A DNA stretch of 64,000 nucleotides from Brachypodium distachyon. Its lineage: Eukaryota; Streptophyta; Magnoliopsida; Poales; Poaceae. Below the pieces are notes generated by a model that did not search any database, was not told the DNA's origin, and saw only the letters and a list, made by a program, of their open reading frames with translations. The stretch lies in NCBI RefSeq assembly GCF_000005505.3, contig NC_016131.3, forward strand, positions 71,498,355-71,562,354, in the 5' to 3' direction. This document shows positions 33,562 to 47,236 of this stretch, in pieces. The translations under genes and the position numbers were made by a program. The stretch's first letter is position 1. Each line of letters opens with the position of its first letter.

Positions 33562-36500
33562 ATGGGCCGAAAGAAGCGCAGCCCCCCACCAAACCCTACT
33601 CCGCCCCAGCCCCCGCCCGCCGGCGCCCTCCTCCGGCTGCCCGATGCGGCGGCGGCGTCGGCGGGGGGCGGCGACATCGCCGCCGTGCGCGCCGACTGCG
33701 ACAAGGCCCTCGCCTGCCTCCAGCGGGGCAACCAGCCCAAGGCGCTGCGGCTCATGAAGGAAGCCCTCGCCCGCCACGGCGACGGATCGCCGCTCCTCCT
33801 CCGCGCGCAGGGCACCGTGCACGCCCGCGCCGCCGCCGTCCTCACCGACCCCGCCGCCCGCGCCCGCCACCACCGGGCCGCGCTCCAGGCCGCCAGCCGC
33901 GCCGTCGACCTCGCGCCGGACTCCGTCGAGCTCGCACACTTCCGCGCCATGCTCCTCTACGAGGCCGCCTCCGATAACCGCTCCTACGAGGACGTCGTTG
34001 CCGAGTGCGAGCGCGGCCTCGGCATCGAGTCGCCCTCCGACCCGGCACCCCACTCCCTCAGGGTGCCGCCCCCCGAGCCCGAGCAGGTCCAAGCCGAGCT
34101 CCGCAACCTGGTGCAGAAGGCCCATCTCTCGTCCCTATCCACCTGGGTCAAGACCCTTGGAGGCACTGGGGACGATAAGCTGGGGTTTTTCCGCCTGGCT
34201 GACGACCCCACGGAGCTCCATCTCCTCCCTGCGGCGCCAGCCCCGCGTCGACCCAACGAGCTGAAGAAGGCTACAAAGACCCCTGAGGAACGACGCAAGG
34301 AGGTCGAGGTGCAGGTCGCTGCGATGAGGCTACTGGAGCAGCAGCAGCTGCAGCACAATGCTGCTGCTGCCTCCTCCTCCTCCTCGCCACCACAGTCACA
34401 GGGAGACGAAGCCCCATCATCATCATCATCTCAGTCAATAGCTGGGCATCGTGTTGATCGGAGAAAGGGAGGGTCCAAAAAGACAACTGTCTCATCGGCA
34501 TCCAACCGCATGGATCAGGTGCGTGCGTTCTGGGTCACTATGCCCATAGAACAGAGGCTAGCGTTCTTGAACATTAGCATTTCTGAGCTTAAGTCACACT
34601 ATGATACCGCAACGGAAAAGGAGAAAGATGTTGCTACTGCAGCATCTGCTGTGCTTAATGAGGTGCTGGAGTTTGTCACTGAGAATGGGGATTGGCAGTT
34701 CTGGGCATGTGGCGTGTGTGAGGAGCGGTATGCAGATCTGCAGCATACGTTGCGGGAGCATGTGGGTGTACTACCACCTCAGCTGCAGGAGATGGTGCCA
34801 CAGTTGATTGATGCTGACTGGGCAGCAATGCTCACTAGTTCGATCTGGAAGCCGGTGGATGTTGCTGCAGCACTCAAAGTGCTTGAGGAAGAGCAAGCAG
34901 ACAATATTGGCCCAGATAGGGACAAGGATTCAATGTCGTCGGATAATTGGAGTATCAAAGACAAATCAGACACATCAGAATCCTCAGCCTCACCACACAA
35001 TGAAGAGTGTGATAGTTTTGGAGCGGCGATGAGGGAAGGTGCCCGGAAGTGGCCGCTTTCTGATGATGATGAAAGAGCGAAGATTCTGGAGAGGATCCAT
35101 TCGTTGTTCCAAATACTCGTGAAGTACAAAAATATTTCAGTGGGCCATCTGAACAGGGTGATACACTTTGCTATGGAGGAACTTAGAGGGATGCCTTCTG
35201 GGTCATTGCTTCTTAACCACTCTATTGATGAGTCACCGCTCTGCATTTGCTTCTTGGAGGCCCCATCACTGCGTAAGGTTCTCAAATTCTTGCAGGACCT
35301 AACTCAGTCCTGTGGGCTTAATAGATGCTCAGAGAAGGATGGTGAACTAGGTGATGAGGATTGTTTCCGGAAAAATCACGATGTCCTGCAGAAAGTTACA
35401 CTAGACTCTGGTTCGTCAAAGCTGATCCTTGATAGCCAGGTATTTGGCGGGAAGTCTGGTCCTGAGAATGCTGATACTGATGAATTCATTTCGTGGTTGT
35501 ATGCTGGATCTCCGATTGGAGATCAGCTATCAGAATGGACTTGTAAGCTTGAAGAGAGGTCAAATCAGGGGGTGCAAGTTCTTCAGATGCTCGAGAAGGA
35601 GTTTGCTGTCTTGAAACACTGTTGTGAACGGAAGCATGAACAGTTGAGCAATGAGGAGGGTGTGCTTGCTGTGGAAAATATTTTACTTGAGGAGCAAAGG
35701 CAAAGGGACTGTCTGGGGCGGTATTCGTATCAAGGATATGAGGAGCTCCTGAAGAAGCGTCATGATGAGTTGTCGAATCTTAATGCCGAGCAGCTTCTTA
35801 CTTACAGATCTGAGTTAGATGCAATCTCAACTGCCCTAAAGGAAGTTTGCACCTCGCCCTTTGGGTATGATGAAGGTTTTTCTGGGATGACCTCGCGTCT
35901 GTGTGACTTTGACGGGGCGGAAGTAAGCGATTGGAGGTTGCATGACTTTGTGCATCCAAATGATTCAGTGGTGCAGACGGCTGTTTTGAAGCTGAAAGAA
36001 CAAATTGCTATGGAGGTCAGTTCTTCTGATATTGCATTACGTGCAGAAATTGTATAAATTTCAACATGCAATAACAATTTATATTCTTCTAACTGTTCCA
36101 CTTGCAGCTTAGCAAGTTAGATGCTAGGATCATGCGAAGTGTAGCTGTGATGCAGCAGCTGGATCTCAAACTTGCACCGGCTTCTTTCCTTGATTACCGA
36201 ACAATTTTCCTCCCCCTCTTGAAATCGTTCTTGCGAGTATGTATACTGCATCTCTGTGCACTTTGTTAAAATGTTTTTTGCTTTTTATTCATGTCTTAAC
36301 TATGGCTATGGTCTGTTAATTTAGAGCCGTCTGGAAGAGCTCATGGACAAGGATGCTAGAGAGAAATCTGATGCTGCAAGAGAAGCCTTCCTGGCTGAAC
36401 TTGCTTTGGATGCGGAGAAGAATGCAAACAAAGGGGGTGACAAAAAACTATCTAATGAGAAATCGAAGGACAAGAAAAAAATGAAGGATTCTCGGAGATA

Positions 36501-39500
36501 TAAGGACCTCAAGGTAGTTTTGCTTTTGAGTGTGATCATATTGCATACTCCTGTTGTCAGCATTAAGCTAATTTTCCCGTGATATTATTTTCTAGGATAT
36601 GAGCTGGAGTGATCAATACATTGTTCGCCCGAACAGCGTTGATGAGGAAACATCAGAGCAATCGTGAGTAATGCTTGTACTCCATGTTCAGATAATTATG
36701 TGTTCTTCACTTGCCAAAGGACATATTTATCAAAGTTACTTAGAACTGAGTAGAACACACTGTACATTTTCTTTTTTCCATGGAAATGCTTGAAATGTTG
36801 CCTTCTTATTTTTTTGCTGTGGTATTTGATTGCATAACAAGTTGTCTGCAGAGTTTACTGTAGGAAATAGTTGCTGCAAAATTACCAAGGTCTGTTTTGA
36901 CCTTTGAATCATGTTGTTTGTGTTACTTCTCTGTAGCATTTAGTTGATAATCGAATGCTCAGCTTGTTATGAGGATAATTTGAAACCTGTGGTTGTGGAT
37001 CCTGTAAACAACAGGAAATTTGGAAATCCGTGAACCCTTTTCAACCAAGGTATGTACGCGGGAAGGCAGGAGTAGTTTCCTTACGAAATTGGAGACCTCA
37101 AGTTTTCCACATATAACTATCAATCATCCTTTGAGCATGGCAAAGAGAGTCTAATGGTCTCCCAAACTTTCTTTTTGTAGACCGTCCGAACCATGTAAAA
37201 CTCACCCAATTTTGTGCATTATTTCTTGTATCTTTTTAGATTGCTTCAATCAATATTGCACATTCCTTTCACTATTACAGCCCTCTGGTTAGACAGTTAA
37301 CTGAAATTTGAGACTTGAATAACCCTACAGAATCCCCACCTCTAATTTGGCTCTGCAGCCAATATGAGTTTATTGTTTTGAAATATCAGATCACTCCTGT
37401 ACCTTCTCCTGCAATTTTATGTCTACTTCCAACTGTAACACCACTGCATATGCTGAAACAGCGCTTCATCTTATTGTTCCTCATTTAGGCCCTGTATTAG
37501 TGAATTGGCAAACCTCCCACCCTTCTCTTTTACAAGATAGTGTCATCTATTTGGAGGTGCCGCCCACCATATCATGGTGTAAGATCTGTACTCAAGCATC
37601 TGCATATTTGTTGTGGGCTGTGTAGCAGGCACCTGGAACCGTTGTTTTCTTAGGGCTTCTTTATTGGGATCATTGTTCATATCCCTTAGGCTCGCTGGGA
37701 TATACAGCAGAAGGCTTCTACATTCTGTCAGTGAAATTGAATTGTGATGGCCTTGCTTTTTAGTATGCTCAGCATGAACAAAAATAGGCAGCAATAGATT
37801 AATGATTTCATCAACCTGATCAGCTTTGTTTTGGCTTACAACATTCATATTTTTATCTCTTTAATTTATTTTGTCATGTTAAAACTTGCAGTCAGACTCT
37901 TGTTGATTGTGATGACTTCGACCACAAACTTTCAATATGCAATGGACACTCAAATGAACAAGAGGAAGAGCTTAGGCGGAGAGCACAACTTGAAGCAGAG
38001 GAAAGAAAACTGGAGGAAACTTTGGAGTACCAAAGAAGGATAGAGGAGGAGGCTAAGCAGAGGCATCTTGCAGAACAATCTAGAAGTTCTTCAGCAGCTT
38101 CTGATGTTGGGATAGCTGTTTATTCCATTGATGTAAATTTAAGCATGGATTCGGATGCACCCAATAACATCTCACCCGGTTATCTTGAAGACATAAAGTT
38201 TGGTGATTTTCGCTTTTCTCAAGTTGCTCCGCAGGAGAATAGTTCTACTTCCAAATTTGGTGATATGGACCTGCTTCAAAAGGTTGAGGATAATCGCAGG
38301 GAGAAACCAAATGGATCTCCTGGAGCACATTCATTTACCGGCAGCAACATGGACCTTACTAAACCAACACTGAAAATGAACGGAGTTGGAAATTATCCAC
38401 ATCATACTAAACGTCCAACTAATCCCGTCATCCAAAGGTCTAAGAGTGGTACTAGCCAACCACATAAGAAATGCATCCAAGGTTATTGGTTATGTCCTGT
38501 CCAAATTATCCTTTTTATTTTATGTCCCTATACAACTGCTATCCAAATATTTTATATCTGTTGTTGCATGTATGACAGGCGCTGTCCATGATGGTGGTGA
38601 TAGTGCATCTTGTCAGCAGAATGGTACGATGGCTCCAAGATGGAGCAGTTCTTTGTTGTCTTCAAGTGATCCATGGAATGGCAATAAGGCTGAGAAAGGT
38701 AATGTGTAGTTCATTTGTATTACATTTGTATAACCTGATCTTTGCTGTTTGATTTAATTTCAGGTTGAAAAAACTTTACGTATTGCACTAGCTTATAGTG
38801 ACATCTGTACACTGGGTTCTTCTTAGTGTACTACCCATCTGTGTCCTTCCATACATACATAAATGCTAAGCAGTACTAGAGTCATTTAATTCAAACTGAT
38901 TGGTAGAATATTTCTTGCTGTACTCTGATATATAAACATGTTTAGAGTGAAATTCATTTCCCCAATTGATCTTAAAGTTTGTGATGTTCTGAAACATATT
39001 GATGCACCACTTACTCATAGTTGATTTGTGTTACTAAATCATTAGATGATTGTCATGCATGTCTGCCTCGCCCCTTATCATCTAGCCCCTCCGGTTAGTG
39101 GAAACATCTTATCTTTTTACACCAACAAGGTGTCTCAACTGTGATTTGCACCATTTTTTAATGTTTGAATGCACATAAGTCCAAAACAACACGGATCTGT
39201 GAACCGATGGATAGTCATGGGCACATGTGTCCTTTACCCAGCTACTTGTTCGTTCCTCTTATTCACCATGACCATATGCACATCCACATATTGCTTTTGG
39301 AACGATTTCTCTGCCCATGCTGTATGCCTTGTGGGTTTCATAACTTGCTGACTTGTTAAATATGCATAGTATGTCAGATATTTCCTTGTTATTTTGAGTT
39401 GAACATATTTAAACATGGTCCTTTCATATCCAGTTGACAGTGGCGTAATCACACCAGCAACTGTATGTATTGAGGATGATTCTGACAAAAGGTTCCAAGA

Positions 39501-42500
39501 AGACCTCAGAAAAGCCGTGAGCCAAAGCCTTGGTATATCAATACTGTTCTTAACTGCTGCCTTCTTTCTTCTTGACGAACTCATATATTGGCTCTTGAAA
39601 ATCTGTGAACTTCTGTATGCTTTGTTAGGACTTGTATGGTGATGTCCAATTAGTATCGTAAATCACTTTTGTAACATGTTAAGGCGTTTTTAATTGCTAC
39701 AGATGTGCACTTCTGATTTAGATCACATGCAACATTAGCAATTTGTATGGTGATGCTCAATTGCCACGACAAAGATTAGTTTGATTGTATCCCTGACAAA
39801 ACCTAGATGCTTTTGGAGATGCAGAACATTAGTTCCAAGTCATTGCAAATGTAAGGTTATAAGAGCTGTAATTCATGAGGCTATTAAATAGTATCAATAA
39901 GAGCTGCAATATTCAAGCCTACACAATTTGGTTGTAGTTTACCTCAAAGTCTCGTCTAAGGATCTATGCTTGGTTAGGACTTGGGCTTGGTTGCTATGCC
40001 TTTTTTGTTTTCTACTTCACTTTCATGGTAGATTCGTAGATTGTATGCTGATGTGCTACTACATTAAATGATTTACATGATGTTCCCATCTTATAAACAC
40101 GATGCATGATATTAATTCTCTCTAATTTCTATGCAATTTATATAATTCTTATACTGCTGATGCAGCAGGTACTTCAAATGGGAAAGATGTCCACGGGGCT
40201 GGCTTAAAAAATGCCGCTGGTGAATACAATTGTTTTTTGAATGTGATTATCCAGGTAACTGTTCAAACTTATGAAGCTTATGCAACTGTGATCTTTTTTA
40301 ACATAATGATCCTCTATATGCAGTCATTATGGCATTTGAGACGGTTTCGACATGAGTTCCTTAAAACATCATCACAGCATAAGCATATTGAAGATCCTTG
40401 TGCTGTATGTGCATTATATGACATCTTCATTGACTTGAGCAAAGCATCCAAGGGGCAAGGAGAGCCTGTTGCACCTACTTCTCTGAGGATAGCTTTGAGC
40501 AAATCCTATCCGAACAACAGGTTCTTTCAGGAGGTAAATTTCTGTCTGCTATGTCATGGTTTAGGGGGGTGTTGAGACACATTTTTGCACCATTTTCTTA
40601 TCCAAAGGCTCACTCAACATCTATAATGGCTCTTTTGTCAATCTGCTGCTACATCAATGTTATTTGGTTTTATTGCAGGGACAAATGAATGATGCATCTG
40701 AGGTATTGGGGGTGATTTTTGAGTGCTTGCATAAGTCGTACACTTGTCTGGTTGACAGCCATGCTAAATCTCATGAGAGCAATTCTATCGGCTCATGGGA
40801 TTGTGCAAACAATTCTTGCATTGCACATCATCTTTTTGGGATGGATGTCTATGAACGGATGAACTGCCACAATTGTGGATTAGAGTCTAGGCGACTTAAA
40901 TACACCTCATTCTTCCACAATATCAATGCTAGTTCACTTCGTACTGCAAAGGTTGGTGTGTTTTCCTTGGGTTGAATCTTGTGATATGCAATATTCTGTT
41001 CTCCCCTTTATTTTCTGTTGGAACAATCCAGTTTATGTTCCTCAACTCTTTCTCGAATTTAACGGTCAAAAACATCAAACCGTCTACTTTAGGTGTCCCA
41101 TGTATTAAACTGTAACGACAATACCCTAGAGGAAAACCATTGAGATTTTCGTCCTACATGACATCGACTGTATCTATGTTGGCAATGGACCTATTCCTTA
41201 AGAAATTAGAGAATGCCCTCTGTAAAACTTAGGATTGAGGTGAGCTTTTTATGGCTCCCACGTGCAGCATGGCTGCGGTTCTTTGAATCTAGCAAGAAAG
41301 TTGGGATAGTTCGAGCTTTCCAGAGGCTGGCAATTGGTGGCCATGTCATGTCATGCGAACAAAAGCCCTTGCGAGTGTTATGTAGGACCAAAATTAGGAT
41401 AGTTTTGCTGGAGGGTCTTGACGCAACGGTGTTGATACATGGGGTCCTAAAGTAAATGGTTTTGGGGTTTGGGACAAAAAATATACTCTGGAAAGAGGCG
41501 AGGGACCTAAACTGGATCTTATCTGTCTTCTGTGGTTTCTGATATGTTTGGACTTCGGCTATTGTTTGTTGCATGCTACAGATGATGTGTCCAGATCCAT
41601 TTGACGATCTTTTGAAGACGGTGATAATGAATGATCAGCTAGCTTGTGATCCTGATGTTGGCGGTTGTGGAAAACCAAACCATATACACCACATTCTTTC
41701 TAGGTCTCCTCATGTTTTTACTGTTGGTAAGCTTCTATCTCTTGGATACTTATATGCATAAAACATATCTGATCTTTTACTACTCTCTCAAAATGCTTCT
41801 GTGTAGTGTAGGATTGCCTGTTTCAATCTTAGTTTACCATCTTCAATAACTTCTACAAAATCTGCTTCCTGCATATCATTTACATTTGTTTTTCACTTTT
41901 GTGTGAGTGTGCATGTGTGCAAGGGTTGCACTTTTTTTCTTGCAATGAGATAATTTATTCACATGTATCTCTTCTTACCCTTTAAATTTCTATTTTAGTT
42001 CTGGGATGGCAGAACAGCAAAGAGAGTGTTGATGACATATCTGCAACTTTGGCTGGTATTTCGACTGAGATAGACATTAGTGTTTTCTACCGTGGTCTAG
42101 ATCAAGGAACCAAACATTCTCTGGTATCAGTGGTATGGCTACAAAGACCCATTTTGTTCTTTCACATTTTAATAGATATCGGATGGTACTGTTACTACTG
42201 CGGACCGGCAGTAAATATGTTCTGTTCGTATGATAAGCAATCAACTTAAAAATATGTCACGGTCTCTGTTATATTTGTGCATGAACCTAAGCTACCTTGT
42301 TTTGGTTGCTATTTTCCCCCTCAAAGCTTGCTGTATCAACTAGTGAATGTGCAAAACCCCAAAACCATTTAACCATCTAATACTGCTATTTTCCCCCCAC
42401 AAAGCTTGCTGTACTAGCTAGTGAATGTGCAAAACCAATTACCCCAGTGTTGGGATGGCCAGGCTATACTTCGGGTACAAAAGGGCAAAGTGGTGACATC

Positions 42501-43241
42501 ATATGTTCTGTTTGGAATCCTTAAGCAGTGACATCATATTTTCGGCAGTGGATACAAAAGGGCAAGTATTGATACCATATGTTATGTTGGGAATCCCTAA
42601 GAAGTTACAGCATATTTTCAGTTGGCAATTACACTTGTAGCACTTGCGTAGCTATAGTATGCCGTCGCTGTTGCAGAACTCATATTCTCTAAATCAGTTC
42701 CATGAATGACATGTATTAGCGCAGTCGCATTTTACACTAGCTATCATATACAGTTATAACAAAAACGTTGTTGAACTTTTTATTTTGACTAGTAATGTGG
42801 CATGCTGTAAACTTGGTATATGTTTGGACATCTCTAAACCATGAGCGTGGATGGGCGCATTGCATTTTACTGTATTTCTTTACGTTTCACTAAATTCAGC
42901 CACCTGAGTATTCAAACCTTTCATTTAAAGCATCATCTAGCATGCCTTTTATTTTGGTATTTCTTATGCATGCAGGTTTGTTACTACGGGCAGCATTATC
43001 ATTGCTTTGCTTTCGAGGATGAGCATTGGGTCATGTATGATGACCAGACTGTTAAGGTAACCAGATATAAACCTGCCAACCGAAGGGAAGTCCCTTCTTT
43101 TTCTACCCTAGCTCTGAAGAATAACCTTATTTGGTTTTCTGTCTTTTGTTGCAGATTATTGGTGACTGGGCTGATGTTCTAATTATGTGCGAGAAAGGTC
43201 ACTTACAACCTCAAGTACTCTTATTTGAAGCTGCAAATTAA
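33562..43241 (+). CDS. Ubiquitin carboxyl-terminal hydrolase-related protein (DUF627-DUF629-UCH)
   Basis: Fourteen exons join in phase: 33562-36015, 36108-36236, 36325-36513, 36596-36663, 37892-38481, 38579-38698, 39434-39532, 40169-40254, 40324-40533, 40679-40951, 41582-41726, 41999-42132, 42976-43056 and 43155-43241, for about 1,554 residues. Residues about 45-160 form a TPR-like DUF627 region, and DUF629 follows, with [21 protein letters not shown] near 380. A charged coiled coil ([20 protein letters not shown]) lies near 950. The C-terminal USP-type peptidase has its Cys box in [12 protein letters not shown] (Cys near 1238), CX2C zinc motifs (NCHNCG), and a His box QHYHCFAF with HWVMYDD (His near 1506). 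Catalytic residues are present, though the Cys box departs from GNTCFMN, so activity is uncertain. The start was chosen at MGRKKRS, where the conserved proline-rich head begins. Confidence 0.93.
40163..40168 (+). promoter_or_regulatory. NAGNAG tandem splice acceptor
   Basis: CAGCAG before exon 8 offers two acceptors three bases apart. Both keep the frame; using the first adds one alanine just upstream of the catalytic Cys box. Confidence 0.6.
42306..42630 (+). repeat. Two adjacent tandem duplications in intron 12
   Basis: The pair starting near 42306 and 42383 shares AAAGCTTGCTGTA and TAGTGAATGTGCAAAACC. The pair starting near 42477 and 42553 shares TACAAAAGGGCAA and CATATTTTC. Each duplication is about 75-77 bases and imperfect. 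Confidence 0.75.
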
Positions 43242-45070
43242 TTTGCTTCAGGTTAAGGGTGCTGTGCTGTCGTTAACAAGTGTTATGAGATATAGGTCTT
43301 TCCTTGTGGCTGGCTGTGAAGATTAGATAGAAATACAAAATTTGTTTTGAGCTATGGGGATGAGGATAATGCGGTAATTCAGGTGTTGCACTGGTCTGTT
43401 GGTTCTGTTGCAGACTCATCTTAAAATAAATGGTGATCTAAGCATTACTGGAAGGAGAAAAGTGGCGATGATAACTGAGCCTTATCCTGTCAGTACGATT
43501 TTGCCGTAGAGGACTAGAGGTGGTTATTCGATCATGCGACTGAGGCGTTTCCAGCCATCAAATTTTATGACTACATTGGAGGCTTATCCATATGCATCAA
43601 TGATGTACAGTTTTTTGCACCTAGAATGCCGTTATACTGAGTTGTTGTGACCATTGGAAAATTTGAAGAAGAAATCATTGACCTGGTCCCGACAGTATTG
43701 GGTGTGAATTTTGTCTCCAGGAATTTTATGAAGTCACGTTGTGCTCGTGTTATGTCGTCGCCGTTAATTTTGCCAGCTGCAGCTGCTGCTGATATATTTT
43801 CGTTTGGCTTCCAGTTTGCTGGGCCCTCCACCAATGTTGTGCGCTAAAGACCATTAGATCTCGTCTCAGAGGAAAAAAATCCAGTTGATCTGTCTAGCTC
43901 CAATAGACCTCGTCTCGAAAAGGAAAAAAAAACAATTGATCTGGCTTCGCCAGATGCTTTTGAAGGCCTTTAAATCTAATTGAACGTAGACGTGAAAATG
44001 GACGCACCAGCAACCACAACTCGGAGTCTCATTTGGTGCAGAAGTGAGTTCCTCGGCACATGACCTTAGCAATCTTGTTCTCAGTGGCGTCAGTCTTCCG
44101 AGGAACATTTTGCAAATTCGAGAGGCAATACTGATGTAGGAGGAATTTCCATGCAAAACAACACGTGAGACAACACACGCACCGACACACGGGCGTCGGC
44201 GATCACCAATTCAGCATCGGCGCTGGGTAAGTCGATTGGTGTTCATCGAATAGTCAATTGATGCGTGCAAGTGGACATCGTCAGGATAGAAGTTCTACTG
44301 TTCCAAAGTTCACATTTTAAATCATGAGCTGGTGAGTGGTGACATTTCTTTCTGTTTTATGCGATTGAGTGGTGATTTCTTAAGGTTACACTCTTATAAT
44401 TATGTACCTGTTGATTATGATGCGAAAAGGTAAGGTACAATATTTTCAGTTTTTTTTTCGAGCGAATACAATATTTTTTCAGTTTTTTTTTAGCGAATAC
44501 AATATTTTCAGTTGAATGACTGGTGAGGGGCGGAGCCCAATGGGCCTACCCTGATGCACAGGCATACGGGCCCAAACGTTTTCCTGATGCTACTTAACAT
44601 CTAAAGAGGCCTGGGAATCACTGCATCAGGGCTGTGCATCATGCATCAGGGCCTCGTTTCCGGCCGCGTGCAGCCCACGCATAGAAGGCTCGACCAGGCC
44701 TGGCTGGACCAGTCAATCGCCCCTGCCCCCTGGACCGAATCCATGCTGATGCGGAAGTCCTCTCAAAAGAAAAAAAATGCTGATGCGGAAGCGGAACAAG
44801 AATCGGATCGATCAAGCGATAACGAATCGGCTTTCCTCAAGAAAGAAAGAAACGAATAGTCTGTTCGCGTTTTCCCTCAGTCTTCGGGACGGCAACGCAA
44901 CCCCAACGGCCGAACGCAGCACAAGCCGATCTGCCCAGCGCATCGCCGACCCGCCGGGCGACATCTGACGGGAGGACACAGGCATCTAGACATCTCTGTT
45001 CCGTTGCCCGGTGGCCGTGGCCAATTCAGTTCAACTGTTTTTTGCTGTAATTTTCCTGATCTTTGCAATG
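43242..45070. other. 3' flank of the ubiquitin-hydrolase gene and intergenic DNA
   Basis: Probable 3' UTR to about 43500, then no supported gene. Small local duplications occur: about 50 bases at 43857-43943 (CCTCGTCTC...TTGATCTG twice) and an A/T-rich one at 44438-44515 (CAATATTTTCAGTTTTTTTT three times). Confidence 0.45.
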
Positions 45071-45187
45071 TACTTCCTCTCATCTTAAATTGTTTTCGAA
45101 ATATTACATGTATCTAGACGCTTTTTAAGAATAGATACATCTGTATTTAGGCAAATTTGAATCAAGAATTTAGAATCAGAATGAGTA
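45071..45187. mobile_element. Diverged Stowaway MITE
   Basis: Starts TACTTCCTCTCATCTTAAAT, has the shared interior ATTACATGTATCTAGACGC and ends AGAATCAGAATGAGTA. The right end is degenerate. Confidence 0.7.
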
Positions 45188-45403
45188 CTTTGCAACAATT
45201 GTGGTTATTAGATGAAATCCCTTTCAAAATATGGAACATTAACTATGGTTTATGTTCCATTATGGGACTGCCTTTTATCTTGTAGGGTGTTGAACTGTGG
45301 TGTTTGACGATGTATTTTGGGATTTGGAAATGCTCATCTATTTTGAAGTAATTTAGCCCTTTGTTTCATCATTTCAGTAAGCATTTAGATTGCTATTTTT
45401 TTG

Positions 45404-45521
45404 TACTCGCTCCGTCCCATATTAAGTACCAAAATATTACATGTATTTAGACGTATTTTAGTGTATAGATACGTCCATATTTAGACAAATTTGAGTCACT
45501 TAATATGAAACGGAGGGAATA
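45404..45521. mobile_element. Stowaway MITE
   Basis: TA-flanked 118-base element with ends CTCGCTCCGTCCCATATTAA and TTAATATGAAACGGAGGGAA. The interior ATTACATGTATTTAGACGTA is typical. Confidence 0.85.
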
Positions 45522-46079
45522 TTATACATTGTCTTCTCATTTTGTCCAATGAAGCACTTCTGTCTAATATAATGTTGCTTGAAAAAACTTTGCATGAAAG
45601 TGGTGCATCAGGTGACTTGAGCTCCAACTCCGCCCCATGTAATTATGCATAACATTTTCATGTGGCTACTTGTTTCGGAATCATTTGGAGCGGAATATGA
45701 GTATGTCGGATTCTCTCTTTCGTGGGTGACCCCGCAACATGATTGCTAGGCCCCACCACCGCTTGCGCGGGCCTCACCTTGCACGCTCTCCCTGGTTTTC
45801 TCCTCCGCCCGACCCTCATTTTCTTCCTCTCGTGTCGCGCCCCTGCTTGCTACCGCTGCTGATTTTGCACGCGCTGCAGCTGCCGTGGATCTCGCTGCAC
45901 GCCGTCGCCGGGAGTTCCTGCGCTGCCATGCGCCACTGGGAGGCGCCACTTGGTGGGCCTTGTTGCAAATCTCATAGCTGGTAAACCCCACACGTTTCAT
46001 CTTTTGAGGACCAAAATTGGAAAGAGGGTCGGATGGGTTTTGTGACCTAAGCAATGTATACGATGCAAATGTATTAAGT

Positions 46080-46610
46080 CATAATAATGAGAGACATTCT
46101 TAATTTTCTCTTCAATACCATTGGAACCGTTAGAACAAAAAGCACCATCATCCTACTTAATTCCGTTCTATTCAATCACCCATATAAAATCCTTCCTAGC
46201 TCTCCTACTTCCATCTTAACCGTAGTCACCCACCCGATCCTCCTCCGCCGCCGCCGCCCCACGCCCACAGGTACCCACTCCTAGAATAGTCCCTCTCACC
46301 ACAAACCCATCCTACAACTATTGTGAACACATGTGGACTGCACCAACCTCTGTCCGATCTCTGTGGCATCAATTGTGGTAACGATATGCTGCTTTTTCAC
46401 CCTTGTCCATTGTTAGGCCATGAGTTTACCCGATTGCAAGATATGGTATTTGCTTAGAAAATTAGAAATGATTTAATTTCTAACTTTATTCTAGAGATTT
46501 GGCGTCAAAGATAACCCCAATTGATTCGCCCATGCCGGCTAACACTTAGTTCTTCACATATTTTTTTATGGCTTGAGCACTGCAATTGATCATGATAGAT
46601 ATTTTCTCAA
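46080..46610. repeat. Duplicated leader-like block, copy 1
   Basis: This stretch is clearly similar to 55325-55940. Shared landmarks in the same order are GAACCGTTAGAACAAAA, CCATATAAAATCCTT, CACCCACCCGATCCTCC, GTACCCACTCCTAGA, CATCCTACAACTATTGTGAA and AACGATATGCTGCTTT. The CATATAAAATCC word looks like a TATA box on the plus strand, so the block may be a promoter and leader that was duplicated. No attached intact gene is seen. Confidence 0.7.
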
Positions 46611-47130
46611 TCGCTATCTATATCTACTGAATTGACATGTGGCGTTCCCTGCCCAGCAAACACACTGGTGTGACCCACAGCAAATAAAGATGCAAATGCG
46701 GAAAGAGGAAATGTCCAACGGCTTTTAATTAGGAGCTCTAATTAATGGGCCTCCGGTCAAAAAAGATGGTCTATTGCATGTTCGCACAACGTAATAACAC
46801 TTACGTAAAAAATGCTAAGTACATAACATAAAAAAGCATTGTATCCATGGTATTAAAAATGTTAAGTACATAGCATAACGTAAAAGAATGGTCATTATTA
46901 CATAAGTTTGAATTGGTAGGGAATTAATAATTACAAGAATGAGAAATTTGTGTGAAGAAGGAAAATTAAGACACAAAAAAAGATCACTTAAATAGTTATA
47001 ATAATTCAGTCATTCCTAATATTTTGCCAAATGTGCAAGACCAAATTGTTCTTCAGTTGCTTGGAATCAAGATTATTCAAACTTGGGAACTACTGCACAT
47101 TTTTTATATTATACTTGCACATATATTATT
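46600..47130. repeat. Shared non-coding block of the HECT cluster, first copy
   Basis: Contains, in order, TCGCTATCTATATCTACTGA, GTGTGACCCACAGC, GGGCCTCCGGTCAAAAAA, AATGCTAAGTACATAACAT and ATTACATAAGTTTGAATTGG. The same series recurs near 48230-48680, 50095-50320, 51030-51380, 53490-53840, 55945-56300 (partly again at 56795-56950), 58600-58880 and 59495-59930. Copies are diverged by indels. In several it lies just downstream, in minus-strand sense, of a HECT exon, so it is probably an old intron or 3' region copied with the gene. Confidence 0.75.
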
Positions 47131-47236
47131 CATGTGATGCCCATGTGCGTCTGCCCTTGTTGGCCTGTTTGTGGACAAACAAATAGCAAGGGAAATTCCT
47201 ATAAATGAAACAGATAAAATAGAAAACAAGCAGCCG

